Below, in pieces: positions 34,260 through 46,118 of a stretch of DNA of 64,000 nt; the first letter of the stretch is position 1, and each line of letters begins with the position of its first letter. Source of the stretch: Muricea muricata (taxonomy: Eukaryota; Cnidaria; Anthozoa; Malacalcyonacea; Plexauridae); contig OY979718.1 in NCBI GenBank assembly GCA_963855995.1, positions 30,909,282-30,973,281 of the forward strand. Reading direction: 5' to 3'. The position numbers and the translations under genes are program-made. The notes below the pieces were generated by a model. That model searched no databases, had not been told where the DNA came from, and saw only the letters and a list, made by a program, of their open reading frames with translations.

Positions 34260-34631
34260 TTTGGATTTTCAAAAATGTAAATTTTACCGCCAAATGCGCG
34301 CCGCCAAACAGAATTCGGATTAGGCGACGGCAACGTATCACAACGTATTTGTTTCCAAGCCCCTTGCTCGGACCTGACGTCGCCATCGCCTACGAGGTTG
34401 CGTTCCCAAACTCTCTATTATGTAAATGTACGGTGTCAAGTATCAACATAAATAATTCATTTTTATAGTCGATTCAAATATAAATGAAATCAAAAGAATT
34501 GCAAAGATATATTCTTTCAAATTTAATAACGTTCATAAATTTAAGTAGATAATACATAAACGATTGGCAATAAATTGCTAAAATAACTTTTCTGGCAGCG
34601 AAGACTCCGCCATGTTTACACGAGAATAAAC

Positions 34632-34667
34632 CATTGAACTAAATATAACGTTGTATTTAGTTCAATG
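34632..34667. other. 36-bp perfect hairpin
   Basis: cattgaactaaatataacg is followed at once by its complement. The palindrome lies in the right part of the TAA-flanked element. Role unknown; it could be a remnant of a small foldback. Confidence 0.6.
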
Positions 34668-34870
34668 GGATAAACTCGTTCCAGTCCACTTTTGTTCCAG
34701 CTAAGCGTTAAAATCACGCCTATGGTTCCGGCTACAAATTTCTCTTAAAGACGCGTTATTTTCCCCGAACCCCAGGGGAAATGCTGCTTTAAATGCGCGT
34801 TAATCCACTGCCCTATCCCAGCTCTGTCCCGGGGATCGGGGGGGCGGGGTTTCAATTGACTAGTGCATAA

Positions 34871-35306
34871 ACAAAACACGATAATGAGCGGAAGTAAAAC
34901 TGCAGAAGTCAAAGTGGTATTAAATAATTTTAATTATTGACTTGCATACATTCACGGTTGGTAGATTTTATGAATAAATAAGCCAAACCGTACTTAGTGC
35001 CTTAAACAAAACAAAGAGAACAAAAGGCCAGTACAAAGAAAAACAAAGAGCATTGTTAAAATTGGCTTATTTTATTCATGAAATCTACCTCATGCGCATA
35101 CATAACATATTTTAGTTTATAGTTATATAATCCTTATTCTGTGTTTTAATGCTGTTAATGCAGTGCATGCATGTATGCAAATTAATCGAACACTAACTAT
35201 GCAGTTGATTTTCACTGTATTTAGTTGAGACTATTATGATAAAAATATCATGTTACACTTCTAGCTAGTCATCCTCAATTGCAGTCGCATGTTTCAATCA
35301 GTTCTG
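34871..35306. other. Non-coding tail of the transposase locus with a small foldback
   Basis: An inverted pair, ttggtagattttatgaataa (about 34959) and ttattcatgaaatctacctca (about 35070), frames about 130 bp that may be a MITE. The remainder is AT-rich and lies just beyond the stop codon of the transposase gene. Confidence 0.5.
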
Positions 35307-35639
35307 TTATCTTTGCGATGTAAGGAGCTTTGCACCGAGAAGGAGGCCTTCCATGTTAACGTTTACGCCAAAATGAACGCAGACATCCCCTAGCATGGAT
35401 ATGCTTAGTTTATTCAGCTTGCTTTCTTTGAACATTTTGCACAGATTGTAGGTGTCGAACACGATAGGATGGCGGAGCTGGACTTCATTAAGGACTTGCG
35501 TACGAATGTCCTGGTAGGCCTGTTCTTCTGCTGCAGCTATATCGTCATCATTAGTCTCCCAGGCTGTCTCCTCTGTTGACTGCTCCTGACGTCGTAGTTT
35601 TGCGGCTCTCCTAGAGAAATAAGACTGGATTTGTCTGGC

Positions 35640-35799
35640 TGTAACATCATACTGTAATTAGCCAAATATTAAAGAGACGTTTTCTTGTAATCGAGAGAGA
35701 GTGAGCATGCACCCCGAGAGAAAAGGGTTGCACATGTAATATATTGAGTAAAGAAACTATTAAAACCGAGTGTTATCTACGGTACCTCGCTACGCTACA
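35640..35799 (+). repeat. 5' LTR of the Ty3 element
   Basis: Begins TGTAACATCATACTGTAATT and ends CTCGCTACGCTACA. It pairs with 40653-40812 with about seven differences and no indels. Confidence 0.92.
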
Positions 35800-35847
35800 A
35801 CTGGTGGCAGCGGTAAAATAAGTCGAAGAAAAACAACGTTAACAAGA

Positions 35848-36718
35848 ATGGCTACAGCGAGCATTCTTCCATCCAAATTCGACGGAGACGATATTGTCGT
35901 GTGGCTATGAGAGTTTGATGCGTGCGCTTTAGCCAATGGTTGGAAAGACGAGGACAAAATTAAGAAGTTGCCTGCGTTTCTACGAGGACGCGCAGCTACA
36001 CATTTCTACGCCACCCCAGCCGAAGAAAGAGCTACCTACGATGCCGCAACAAAAAAGCTAAAGCAAGCCCTATGCATGCCCACCAGTCGAAAGGGAAAAC
36101 TACTACGCAAAATTTGATAACCGAATGCTGCGCACTGGTGAAGACCCGTCGGTTTATAAATGGGAGTTGGAACAACTTCTAAAAAAAGCCGATCCGAACC
36201 TCGCTGTAGAAGCCAAGTCTGCTCTTTTGTCCCGTCAATTCATGCGTGGTCTGTCAAGCTCTATACGTGGAAAACTTTTGGCTCACAACCCCACACCAAC
36301 CTTAAGTGAGATGCTGAGTTTTGTTCAACGCTATCGAGCGATCGAAGACCACGAAGTCCCTGCACACACGAGCGCAAGTACGGCTACACACAAACAGACA
36401 GCGGACATCGACCAACTCGTGGGTTTAATGACCGAACTAGTAACTCGACAGAAAGCGCTTGAAGACCAAGTTGCCACTTCCCAGCAGTTGTATACCGCAG
36501 CAATCAAGCAACAACAACGTCCACGAGCTAATGTCACTTGTTTTCGTTGTGGAAAACAAGGCCACATTGCTCGAGAATGCCGCAACTCCAGCCAACGCCA
36601 AGACCGTTCCAACGCGCAATGCTACGAATGCGGGAGGTACGGACACTTCGCCCGTGAATGTGGAAATTATGCGCCTATAAACTTCCAAGGGCCGTCTCGA
36701 GGAACCACAGGCCGGTAG
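35848..36718 (+). pseudogene. Ty3 gag (capsid and nucleocapsid)
   Basis: Starts at ATG 35848 (MATASILPSKFDGDD). An early TGA lies at about 35908, and a frame change at about 36090 leads into the 197-aa ORF 36125-36718. The capsid-like part (LPAFLRGRAATHFY) is followed by two CCHC knuckles that bind genomic RNA: CFRCGKQGHIAREC and CYECGRYGHFAREC. It forms the virus-like particle in the family. Broken as read. Confidence 0.85.
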
Positions 36719-36720
36719 AC

Positions 36721-36924
36721 AGTCCCGAAACGAGTAAGAACTGTGACTTTATTAATAAATCTAGTAATATTAATGTTTCCAATGACAGTTTGCCTGAACA
36801 TCCATTTGTTGCCTGTGTCATTGACGGTGTACCTGTCAATGCTTTGTTAAATACTGGATCAATGAAGTCTTTTATTATTGATAGAATTCATAATATCTTT
36901 GATTTCGATATCGTATATCTTTGA
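36721..36924 (+). pseudogene. Ty3 protease
   Basis: Retropepsin-like: VNALLNTGSMKSFI corresponds to the catalytic D-T/S-G loop, but the Asp is read as Asn. This would abolish cleavage of the polyprotein in this copy. A stop at 36922-36924 and changed frames follow up to RT. Confidence 0.7.
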
Positions 36925-37215
36925 TCGTGATATCGTAGATTAGATACATCGCAGTCGCACCGTTGTGCCTCAATTACCGGAGGGGACTTAAATATTGCAG
37001 GAACCATATCTACAATCGTGACTTTTTCACGTTCTAAACACAACTATCATAGTTCTTTTCTTGTGAGTAGTAATATACCGTACGATTGTGTTTTGGGATG
37101 GGACTCTATTACACAGCATAAATTAAGTATTCGAGGGGATTTCTTGGGAGGGCGAAGTCATTATCAATTATAGGGGACCTATGGGAAAATCCCAATACAT
37201 GCGGAGCATCCAGCA

Positions 37216-39023
37216 ATGAATGTAGAATCGAGCGGAGTTGTGATTACAGAGGCGAACTCACCGGTCGTTTCCCCCCGTGAAGCGAGCAAAACCAATGCGG
37301 TACTCGTGCAATCTCGGTTGAAAGGTGTCAATAAAGTGATTGTGCCTGAAGGAGTGACAATTCCGGCTCGATCGGAAATGGTAATTGAAGGTAAAATACA
37401 GGCGAAAGATATTTCCCAGGTTGGCATGATATCAGCTTGTCAGGCAGATAGTATAAGACGCTTACAAGGATTACATGTAGCCCATTTAGTTGTTACCCCT
37501 GCAGGTAAAACCGTACCAGTCCGAATAGCTAATACTACATCAAACGAAATCGAATTACCGAAAGGCTGCAAATTAGCGGAGCTTTGTCCCCTAATTGAGC
37601 AAGAAGCCGTTGCTAACACTAAGTTTCCGGTTAATTGTAATGCCGTACAAACAGATAATCTTGTGCAGAAAATCAATGCTCGCTTAGATACAAATTTAAG
37701 TAACGCCAAAAAACAACAAGTAAAACAAGTATTAGGCGAGTTTGAAGAACTGTTTAGCGACACAATTGGCCAAACCAATATTGCGCATCACAAAATTGAC
37801 ACCGGCGATAACCCGCCGATTAGACAACGTGCCAAGCAAATGCCATATGCATTTCGCGAAGAATCTAACAAGCAAATTGAAGACATGTTAGAAAAAGGAA
37901 TAATCCGTCCTAGCACAAGTCCATGGGCTAGTCCAATTGTCTTAGTCCACAAAAAGTCAGGCGACTTTCGTTTTTGTATTGACTACCGCAGGCTTAACCA
38001 GATTACACGCAATGACGCACATCCGCTGCCTAGGGTTGACGATTTACTTGACGCGGTTGGAAATGCAAAGTATTTTACCACACTAGACCTCAAAAGCGGC
38101 TACTGGCAAATTCCTGTTCACCCTGACGATCGTGAAAAAACTGCCTTTGTAACGCATGGCGGCTTATATGAATTTAATCGTATGCCTTTTGGGCTAGCAA
38201 CCGCGCCCGCAACATTCCAACGAGCCATGGAACTAGCTTTAGCGGGCCTTACCTATAGTATTTGTCTTTACTACTTAGATGACATAATTATCTTTAGTGA
38301 CAGTATAGCCGAACATTGTAACCGATTAAGAGCGGTTTTAACTCGTTTCCGGCAGCATGATTTGCGCTTAAATTTGGCAAAATGTACGTTCGCAGCTAAA
38401 AAGGTTCACTACTTAGGGCATATGTTATCCGAAGACGGAGTTAGTTCGCTACCGTCATAAATAGAAGCAATCAAACAGATTCCTGTGCCGTCCGAAGAAG
38501 AAGTCCGAAGTTTTTTAGGGTTGTCAGGATACTACCGCCGTTTTATTAAGAATTATGCCACTATTTCGGCGCCTCTTACTAAATTGACCACGAAAACCTG
38601 CACCACGCAGTTTAACTGGACCGCAGATTGTGAAAATGCTTTTAAACTTGACAGAGAACTTCTCTTACAAACCGATGCCTCGGATATAGGATTAGGCGCA
38701 ATTTATCCCAGCTTGATGACAATGGTGTCGAACGTCCCATTGCGTACGCCTCAAAAATCTTGTCTGGTCGCGAGCGCAAGTATTGCACCACGGAAAAAAA
38801 AGCGTTTGCGGTTATATTTGGTATTCGCACCTTTCGAACCTATTTACTTGGCCGGCGTTTCAAAGTAATAACGGACCATAGTGCACTAAAATGGCTTGAC
38901 AATATGCATCTCAAAGGACGATTAGAACGATGGGTAATGGAGTTACAAGAATTTCAATTTTCTGTTATTTATAAGCCAGGTATACACTCCATAGCAATGC
39001 TGATGCACTTTCTCGTCTTGTAG
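37216..39023 (+). pseudogene. Ty3 reverse transcriptase and RNase H
   Basis: The 414-aa frame 37216-38460 holds an intact RT palm: SPWASPIVLVHKKSGDFRFC, TTLDLKSGYWQI, MPFGLATAPATFQRAM and the catalytic box YLDDIIIFS. A TAA at 38458-38460 separates it from the tether and RNase H (EVRSFLGLSGYYRRFIKNY, LLQTDASDIGLGA, then a frame change near 38740 to YCTTEKKAFAVIFGI and ITDHSALKWL). The enzyme copies element RNA to DNA. Only the stop and frame changes inactivate it. Confidence 0.9.
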
Positions 39024-39049
39024 CACAAGACCAGTCTACTGAAAACACG

Positions 39050-40526
39050 TTGAATACCGCATCTAACTCACGGCATGACCCTGCGAATATTAGTTGTGCC
39101 ATAACCCTTAATCCGACAGTAAACTTAAGGAAAGCTCAGCAAGACGACCCGAGTATTTCCAAAGTCATCCAAATGAAAACAAGCCGTACACCAAAACACA
39201 AACTAGCCGCATGGAGACATGATCGCAATTTAGTAATATTTTGGCATCATTACGATAAACTGTTTGTTCGAGATGGGTTGCTTTATAAGTCCTTAAAGAC
39301 GAAAAATACACATCCAGACCCTGCCATAGTGGTGCCCAAAGCTTTAGAAACCGAAATACTAAAAGGTATGTAACTCACGACAGCCCATTCACCGGGCACT
39401 TAGGGGTCACACGAACATTAGATCGCATTAGGAAACGTTTCTTTTGGCCAAACATGCGGGAATCAGTTGAGAATTACATTCGCCAATGTGACATCTGCGC
39501 CAAAAGAAAAGCACCCGCACCGACGGCCAACAATGGCACAGCCCCACTGCAAGGCTTACAAGTTAGCGAACCATTTACATTTTGGGCTTTAGATTACATG
39601 GGTCCCTTACCAGAAACACATCGTGGTAACAAACACATATTCAGGTTTTAATGGATCATTTCACCAAATGGTGTGAAGCCTTTCCTACACCGGATCAAAA
39701 GGCATCCACGGTCGCAAAAATACTTGTTGATAGAGTTTTCAGCCGTTTCGGTCTCCCAGTTGTCTTGCACTCTGATCAAGGTGCAAATTTCGAAAGCACG
39801 TTAATGCATGAAGTGTGCGATGTAATGGGAATTACAACGACCAGAACAACTGCGTATCACCCTCAATGTGACGGGCAAGTTGAGAGACAGAATAGAACAT
39901 TACAAGATATGTTAGCAGCATTTTGTACAAAACATGACAATGATTGGGACTTATGGATAGACGCAGCAGTTTTCGCATACAACACTAGCCGGCAGGAATC
40001 ATTACAAACCTCCCCATACGAAATAGTTTTTGGACGGATTCCCAGATTACCGTTGGAATTAGAATTAGGACTGCCACTGAAAGACCCCAGCACGCAATCA
40101 GAATACACTCAGTCGCTTAGGAAGGTATTTCAGGAAGTAAGGGAGGTAGCAAGGCAGAATTTAGAGAAAGCAAGGAAAAAACAGAGAAAAAATAACGAGG
40201 AAAGAATTCAGACATGGTGCACATTCGCCCCAGGGGAGACAGTGTACCTGCGCAGACCGAAAGGATGGAAATTAGGGGCCAAATGGATTGGGCTATTTGA
40301 AATTGTTTGTAGGATGAGTGTTGACTACAAAATAAGATCGAACCAAGGAAAGATTACGGTGGTTCACCATGATCGGCTACAGCGTGGCTATGCACCAGTG
40401 AATGGCGGCAAGGTTGTTTGTCCTGCTCCAGAACTTGGGGGTGACCAGGTGGTCTACACTGTTCCCAGAGGCAACGTTCGACCTCATTGCGACAAATGCT
40501 CCACATATCCCACGGGTTTGGTCTAG
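39050..40526 (+). pseudogene. Ty3 integrase
   Basis: A zinc-binding N terminus lies in the pieces up to 39651 (CDICAKRK). The catalytic core is in the ORF 39651-40526: MDHFTKWCEAFP, LHSDQGANFES and YHPQCDGQVERQNRTL, with a C-terminal GETVYLRRPKGWKLG module. A frame change at about 39648 splits the first catalytic Asp region from the rest, and another near 39370 lies upstream. The ORF ends 126 bp before the 3' LTR. Confidence 0.88.
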
Positions 40527-40652
40527 GAATCTCAGGCAAAATGTTCATGCGCCTGATCGATCGGTACGGCTTTGCTGTGTAGTAATACTCCAAGAGGAAA
40601 CATAATTGTGTTTGTAATTCTTGTAGGCAAGAATATTATTGTTGAGGGATGG

Positions 40653-40812
40653 TGTAAGATGATACTGTAATTAGCCAAATATTAAAGAGACGTTTTGTTG
40701 TAATCGAGAGAGAGTAAGCATGCACCCCGAGAGAAAAGGGTTGCACATGTAATATATTGAGTAAAGAAACTATTAAAACCGAGTGTCATTTACGGTGCCT
40801 CGCTACGCTACA
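40653..40812 (+). repeat. 3' LTR of the Ty3 element
   Basis: Begins TGTAAGATGATACTGTAATT after a weak purine run (gagggatgg) and ends CTCGCTACGCTACA. It differs from the 5' LTR at about seven sites. Confidence 0.92.
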
Positions 40813-42183
40813 TGGTGGTTACAAATTCCTTTACCGAAAACAGTCTTGCCCCTTCATTGTTTCGAGCGAAGCGCATGTCATGTGCCACAACTGCAGAATT
40901 TTGCTTGTGGCCAGTTTCTTGACCAAGCATAAACTTGTCTTCGAGGTAACGTTTCTTAGTATCACTGAAACGATTTCACTTCTTAGATGAGCTCAGAGCC
41001 CAACTCTCACGGGGTATTGTTTTACCCTCTTGAGAAATCACTTCGGCCTGTATAGTTATAGAAGCACATCCGCCATCGAAGAGTTTTCCTCGATACAATG
41101 TTTTAGCCTTGTCAAAAAGCGTCTCTTTATCTAGTTGTAGTTGACATTTTCCAAGCTCATGGTGCTCTACAACATTAGAATGACGTTGATAGCTTTTGAT
41201 ACACCCCTCATTTGAACATGAAAACAAAAACTGGGAAGGGATTTCCAACGTCGCTTCTTCTTGCAGATCGCTTTGCACCAACGTTGTTGCTTCTTCTTGC
41301 AGATCGCTTTGCTGCTCATCCGGCTTTTGGTGATCTGTTGGTTGTTTCTTCTGCCATACATCTTTGAAGTCTCCAGGGGAAAAATGACTATCAAAAGTTG
41401 TCTTCAAATAATCTGAAAGTATAGAATAACAGGAAATAAATGTTTTCATATGACTGAGCACGGATGGTTAGGTTTTTTTATTTGCCAATGCATACACAAC
41501 ATCAGTTTTTGATACATGCGATTGAAGGTCTCTGTAAAACTATTTTACCTTGGGCTTGCGCTTTTCTTTTTACTACTTTCCCTTTCCCAACGTTGTACGC
41601 GCGCCACACAGTAATTTGATCGATTGAGTGTTGAAACTTATTCAGAGAACTGACTCCGCCCCACCTAACTTCTGTCTCATCAGATTTCTCGCACACGACA
41701 GCATTAACAGCAGCAACCCGTACTCCATGCACGCTACCACTAGTCAGCATAGCCTCTTTAAACTGAGATGCAGTTTCCAAATCGTGCCCTTCATTGACCT
41801 ACCTTCGTACATGTGCCTTGATGGTTGCGGCTTTTCGATCGCAAGCACCTTTCCCGCCCTGAGGATCACTGAAGTCAACTCTTCGTACTGCGATCCCTGC
41901 TTTTTTGCCATGTAACTACAGGTTTCTAACATAACGGTACTGTGGTAGCAGGCTGCGTTATCTTGACGGAGATATGCATTTGACAATTCGGGATGCTCAC
42001 TTTTTAGGGTACGAAGAACGTGCTCGATGATTAGTACTACGACATGCCCACCCTGGTTACAGTTCTCCACAATATGTACAAACGCTTGAGTCTGCAGCTC
42101 CCCCCCCCCCCTTCTTTTGCGCTACTACGCTGATGTGCCACGAAATGCCTTGTTTCCCAAACCAGTCAGACTGCGTTTCTTTA

Positions 42184-43935
42184 CACTGCAACCCAAGATA
42201 TTAGTTTGATAAGATATTTATGTCGTACGTGTTCAAAAAGAGCAATACTATTCATTAAAACTTACGAACGTCACAACAAAGTTGTGAGAAGATCTTTACG
42301 ATGTTGATATTTGATGTTAGTCACATGGCTGAAAATATATGGCGCTGTTCCATATTTCAGGCGGACCACGCTATTAGTTTTAAAAATATGATAACACGAT
42401 AAGACATTGTATTTAACTTAATTGGAAGTGGAAACGACATTCTTTAACCAAAAACAGCATAGGTAATAACAAGAGATTGTTTTAGTTAGAAAATAAACGA
42501 ACTTGGTGTCATAGCTGACAGTGGCGGATCTAGCGTATGTCAAAATAAATTACCACAGCTCATTCCAGGATATATTTACATTTTAAGATACCGTCAAAGC
42601 AACTTCATTGGTTAGATTTTATTCTTTTGAAATTCATAACCTGTGACATTGTTATAAAGTTATTTTGAATTTAAAATTGAGCTGCTATAATTTATTTTGA
42701 CTTACCCTGGATCCGCCACTGATAGCTGAAGGGTTTTTCAAAGAATGCGTGAAGCAGCGGAAAAGAGGTATTCTGGACTTCTAAAATGGATAAGAATGGG
42801 AGGTATTAGGCGTTTGAAGGAGAACTGTTCGTAAATTATCATGATCAACGTCTATCAACATTTTGAGAAAGTTTGCTTTGCCATATATCTTCAAAACTAG
42901 CAATGATGGATTCCTGGTAAGCAATAGTAATTCTAAAAGTACCTCCATTGAGGCAAAAAAATGCTTGAGAGCACAACGGAAGTTTGTCCTTTTTACGGGC
43001 AGACGAAATCAGCATGATAAAGCATGCATGGGTTAGATTATTGATATTCAATGATGGTATATGACAGGCGAGGCTAAGGAGTCAACAAAAAAATGGTAAA
43101 GTAAACGAGTTCTGCTGGTAACAGCGGAAATAGGGATCAGAGGTCTCTTTTGCACATTTAGGCACATATGAAGACATGCTGGTTGTTAATAATACGGATC
43201 TAAATGATCGTTCTACCTCTTCTTTGGCAGGTACCTAAAACCTTTCATCAGAAGTTCTTTTCCCAGCATTAGGGCACTATCATGTTGATTTTGACTTGTC
43301 TGTCTTGTCTGTCTCGACTTGTTGTGCTCTCAAGCACTTTTTTGCCTCAATCCAGTTCCAAACGTTTATTCCACGACACCAGTGGAGGTACTTTTAGAAT
43401 TATTATTGCTTATCAGGAATCCGTCGTTGCTAGTTTTGAAGATATATGGCAAAGCAAACTTTCTCAAAATGTTGATAGACGTTGATCATGATAATTTACG
43501 AACAGCTCTCCTTCAAACGCCTAATACTTCCCATTTTTATTCATTTTAGAAGTCCAGAATCCCTCTTTTCTGCCGTTCCTCGTATTTTTTGAAAAATCCT
43601 TCAGCTATGACACCAAGTTCGTTTATTTTCTCACTAAAACATTCTTTTGTTGTTACCTATGCTGTTTTTGCTTAAAGAACGTCGTTTCCAATTCTAATTA
43701 AGTTAAAAACGACGTCTTATCGTGTTATCATGTTTTTAAAAATAATAGTGTGGTCCGCCTAAAATATGGAACAGCGCCATATATTTTCAGTCATGTGACT
43801 AACATCAAATATCAACATGGTAAAGATCTTCCCACATCTTTGTTTTGATGTTCGTAAGTTTTAATGAATAGCAATGCTCATTTTGAATACGTACGGCATA
43901 AACATCTTATAAAACTAATATCGTGGGTCGCAGTG
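42184..43935. mobile_element. TA-flanked foldback transposon, 1.75 kb
   Basis: The ends CACTGCAACCCAAGATATTA and (reverse complement) CACTGCGACCCACGATATTA start arms 42184-42977 and 43320-43935 that pair along their length, apart from a MITE in the left arm. TA flanks both sides (42182-42183 and 43936-43937), so Tc1/mariner-like. The loop is about 340 bp. The mirrored ORFs (42845-43051 and 43282-43485) are palindrome effects. It interrupts the transposase gene between its 43907 and 42070 pieces. Confidence 0.85.
42519..42721. mobile_element. hAT-like MITE with perfect 8-bp duplication
   Basis: The ends CAGTGGCGGATCTAG and GGATCCGCCACTG, with further pairing of tgtcaaaataaatta against taatttattttgact, delimit 203 bp. 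ATAGCTGA is repeated exactly on both sides (42511-42518 and 42722-42729). The mirror arm of the host foldback lacks the insertion, which shows that it came later. 8-bp duplications and CAGTGGCGG ends are typical of hAT elements. Confidence 0.92.
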
Positions 43936-46118
43936 TATATTTCAGCGGAAGAAATTTCATCCCCCAGTCTTGAGTGATATGCACTGAGGAATCATTGAGG
44001 CCTTCCAAAACAGATGTTCCAGCTGTGTCCTGTCTTACACTCCTTAGCTGGTGCGATTTCCAAGCCTGAATTTCCTGCACAGCTAATTGGTAAGTGTAGC
44101 GTAGATCGTCCAATTCATTTTCGGTTATATTCAATGAATCCAAACAGCCCTTGATACTATGGATGACATCTTTGAGTTCTTCACACTTGGTACAGCTTTT
44201 ATCATGAGAATGGTCGCATGTACTCTTAAAAGAAGCTTCTTTGCTATCATTCAGTGCGTATGTAGTGCAATGGTACCCGGTCAGCAACAGAGGACAACCC
44301 TGAGACATGAACCTAAACAATGAAGCCAGTAAAAACTAGGCATTAATGTACGTGTACATTGTATAGGCAAATAATTACAAAGCATGTAAAACCCATATAA
44401 TTTTAGAATATGGTTATCTGTTACCTTGAAATCAGCTTTAAGGTATTGTTTGCCTTCTTTTAGAGATTTTTTCCAAATGTTTTCTAATTGCATTTACAGG
44501 CCACATTCTTTCAACCGTTCCACCAATTTGCGCAGGTCGTCGAATGCTTTTGCACCATCTGCAGCTATATATAGTCTAGCCCCTGTAATGACTTCCTTAT
44601 TGTTGATCCACAGGCAGACAAAATACGTAAAGCGGTATTACTCGAGAACGGCTGGAAACCACTCTCCTTACATAACTCCTGATACTGTAGAAGAATACGC
44701 TGAGGAATCATCATGCGAATAACATTTGGAGTTTCCAGCACTTCACCAGAAAAGAGATGCATGTAACGCTGACCAAAGGGTAGATCTTGGACAACGTGTG
44801 GACTCGTTATGTAGCTAAGGAAGTGGTCTAACTGCTTACTGTCAATTCGCATTCTAGGACTTTTGTTTGGCGGCAACAGAGTACCACGACCGTACTCTAA
44901 TGTGTGCTTTCGTGCTGCTGTAAACCTGTATGAAGTAAGCCCTGGAAAATAGCTTTGGATTTTTTTGAAGGTAACTTTGTCTGCCAAGACAGAAAGGATC
45001 TGTCGCCGTGTTTCCCAGGTTGAGGCACTTTCATAAGATTCTGCTAAGGCTTCTAGATACTTTCTATCTTCTGGCGTTTCTAATTCATTTGTTTGTAGTG
45101 CTTTTCCAACTGAATTTGAAACTTTTAGCGCCGTCCAAAGTTAATCAGCGTCTCCAGGAGCAATTACATTTAAGGCTGCTGCGACAAAACTACTTGTTTT
45201 TGATACATGTCTTTTCTTCGTCGATGTGCTTATATTCTGCCACCTTTTCCTCCATGGTTCAATCGTATCAACGTTACAACTTCTTAGAAACTCGTTTAGC
45301 TTCGCTCGCTGCTTTACACTTGATTTTTCTGTCTGACGTTCAGTTTCATCTGATGTGTTGCTATCGGTGGTGTCACTGTTATCTTCTGGAACAAACATGC
45401 TGACGTCTTTATCGAGCGTAAGATTCTTCATTGCTCGCAACAGGCTTTCATCGCCATAACTAATATCATCCTACAATTTTAAAATGCCAATACTTGAATG
45501 GATATGAAAAAATAAAATACTTTACTGTAACTTATTCCCGGGTATATAAACAAATGTTCTTACAGAATCGCGGTTTGTTTGTTGAGCGGTAGTCTCCTGT
45601 TGTTGCATAGACAACGGTTCCTCTGTAGTTAATAGTTCCTCCATGCTTTGAACTTCGGATAAGGTAGCTGGTCCGGGCATTCCTTCAAGAAGTTCCAAGT
45701 TCAATTTTTTTCTGCATTGCGAGCATGTTGCTAGAAAAAAAGCGAACGCACAATTGGTATTTCTTATCGCTATATATGCACCAAAATGAAATTAATAATT
45801 ATGTCATACTTACAAAATTCCCGACATGCCGTTTAGTGTTTGCACAGAACTGAGCAATGAGGATCTTAAACAAGTGATATGATATCGAAACAATCTTTTA
45901 TTGTTTCCTACAGTAGGCGTACTTACGTGAACCAACACTTTTGTCAAACGGAACACTTTCTCAGAATGAAAAAGAGTTATTCCGCGGTCTCCTTTCAGGG
46001 TCTTATGTGGTGCCAATTCACTTGGACATGTGCAATGTTTTTTATTGCAGCGCCACCTGATTCCAAAACTTTCATGATGCCTTGGATATATCGTAATAGC
46101 ACGACTGACATCGTCCAC

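Larger units (their letters stand above)
31529..34415. mobile_element. PIF/Harbinger transposon, nearly complete
   Basis: The 2.9-kb element has ends gagagtttgggaacgcaac and its complement gttgcgttcccaaactctc, and a 3-bp duplication (TTA or ATT, depending on where the end is set). It carries the two genes typical of Harbinger in convergent orientation: a Myb/SANT-like DNA-binding protein on the + strand and a DDE nuclease on the minus strand. Both have small introns and few lesions, so it is one of the younger elements here. Confidence 0.88.
29554..34867. mobile_element. TAA-flanked element with TGCACTAGTCAATTGAAACC ends
   Basis: Left end tgcactagtcatttgaaacc and right end (reverse complement) tgcactagtcaattgaaacc match over about 38 bp, including a C-rich run and CCCCGGG. 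Both are flanked by TAA (29551-29553 and 34868-34870), as for PIF/Harbinger. Without the nested Harbinger (31529-34415) it is about 2.4 kb. The interior holds no convincing gene: a 166-aa minus ORF at 30045-30545 overlaps a hairpin (30105-30215), and a repeated 45-bp segment occurs at about 30602 and 30796. Two separate MITEs remain an alternative reading. Confidence 0.7.
35640..40812 (+). mobile_element. Ty3-type LTR retrotransposon, complete but decayed
   Basis: Two 160-bp LTRs flank gag, protease, RT, RNase H and integrase in Ty3 order. A primer-binding site (tggtggcagcggta, 35802-35815) follows the left LTR, complementary to a tRNA 3' end with CCA. It lies in the last exon of the transposase gene of the TTAA element: coding sequence stops at 40813 and resumes at 35639 on the other strand. 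Flanks tggc and tggt suggest a 4-bp duplication with one change. LTRs differ at about 7 of 160 positions, so it is not very recent. Confidence 0.9.
35307..46118 (-). pseudogene. Transposase-like gene of the TTAA element, multi-exon, interrupted
   Basis: Minus-strand pieces in order: 46118-45810 (GIRWRCNKKHCTCPSELAPH), 45704-45522, 45440-45141, 44987-44565, 44493-44281, 44320-43907 (CDHSHDKSCTKCEELKDV), 42070-41744 (NAYLRQDNAACYHS), about 41885-41502 (a DFSDPQGGKGACDRKAA stretch in two frames), 41461-40813 with a C2H2-like finger (FSCSNEGCIKSYQRHSNVVEHH), and a last part 35639-35307 (QIQSYFSRRAAKLRR). RQDNAACYH and DFSDPQ each hold an Asp that may be catalytic, which suggests a DDE nuclease. 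A TGA lies at 40976-40978. A foldback sits between 43907 and 42184, and the Ty3 element sits at 40812-35640. The family is repeated in animal genomes to my knowledge, but I cannot name it. Confidence 0.65.

Noticed and set aside
42845-43485. Two similar 67-68-aa ORFs on opposite strands
   Set aside because: They are mirror translations of the two arms of a foldback element, not a gene pair.
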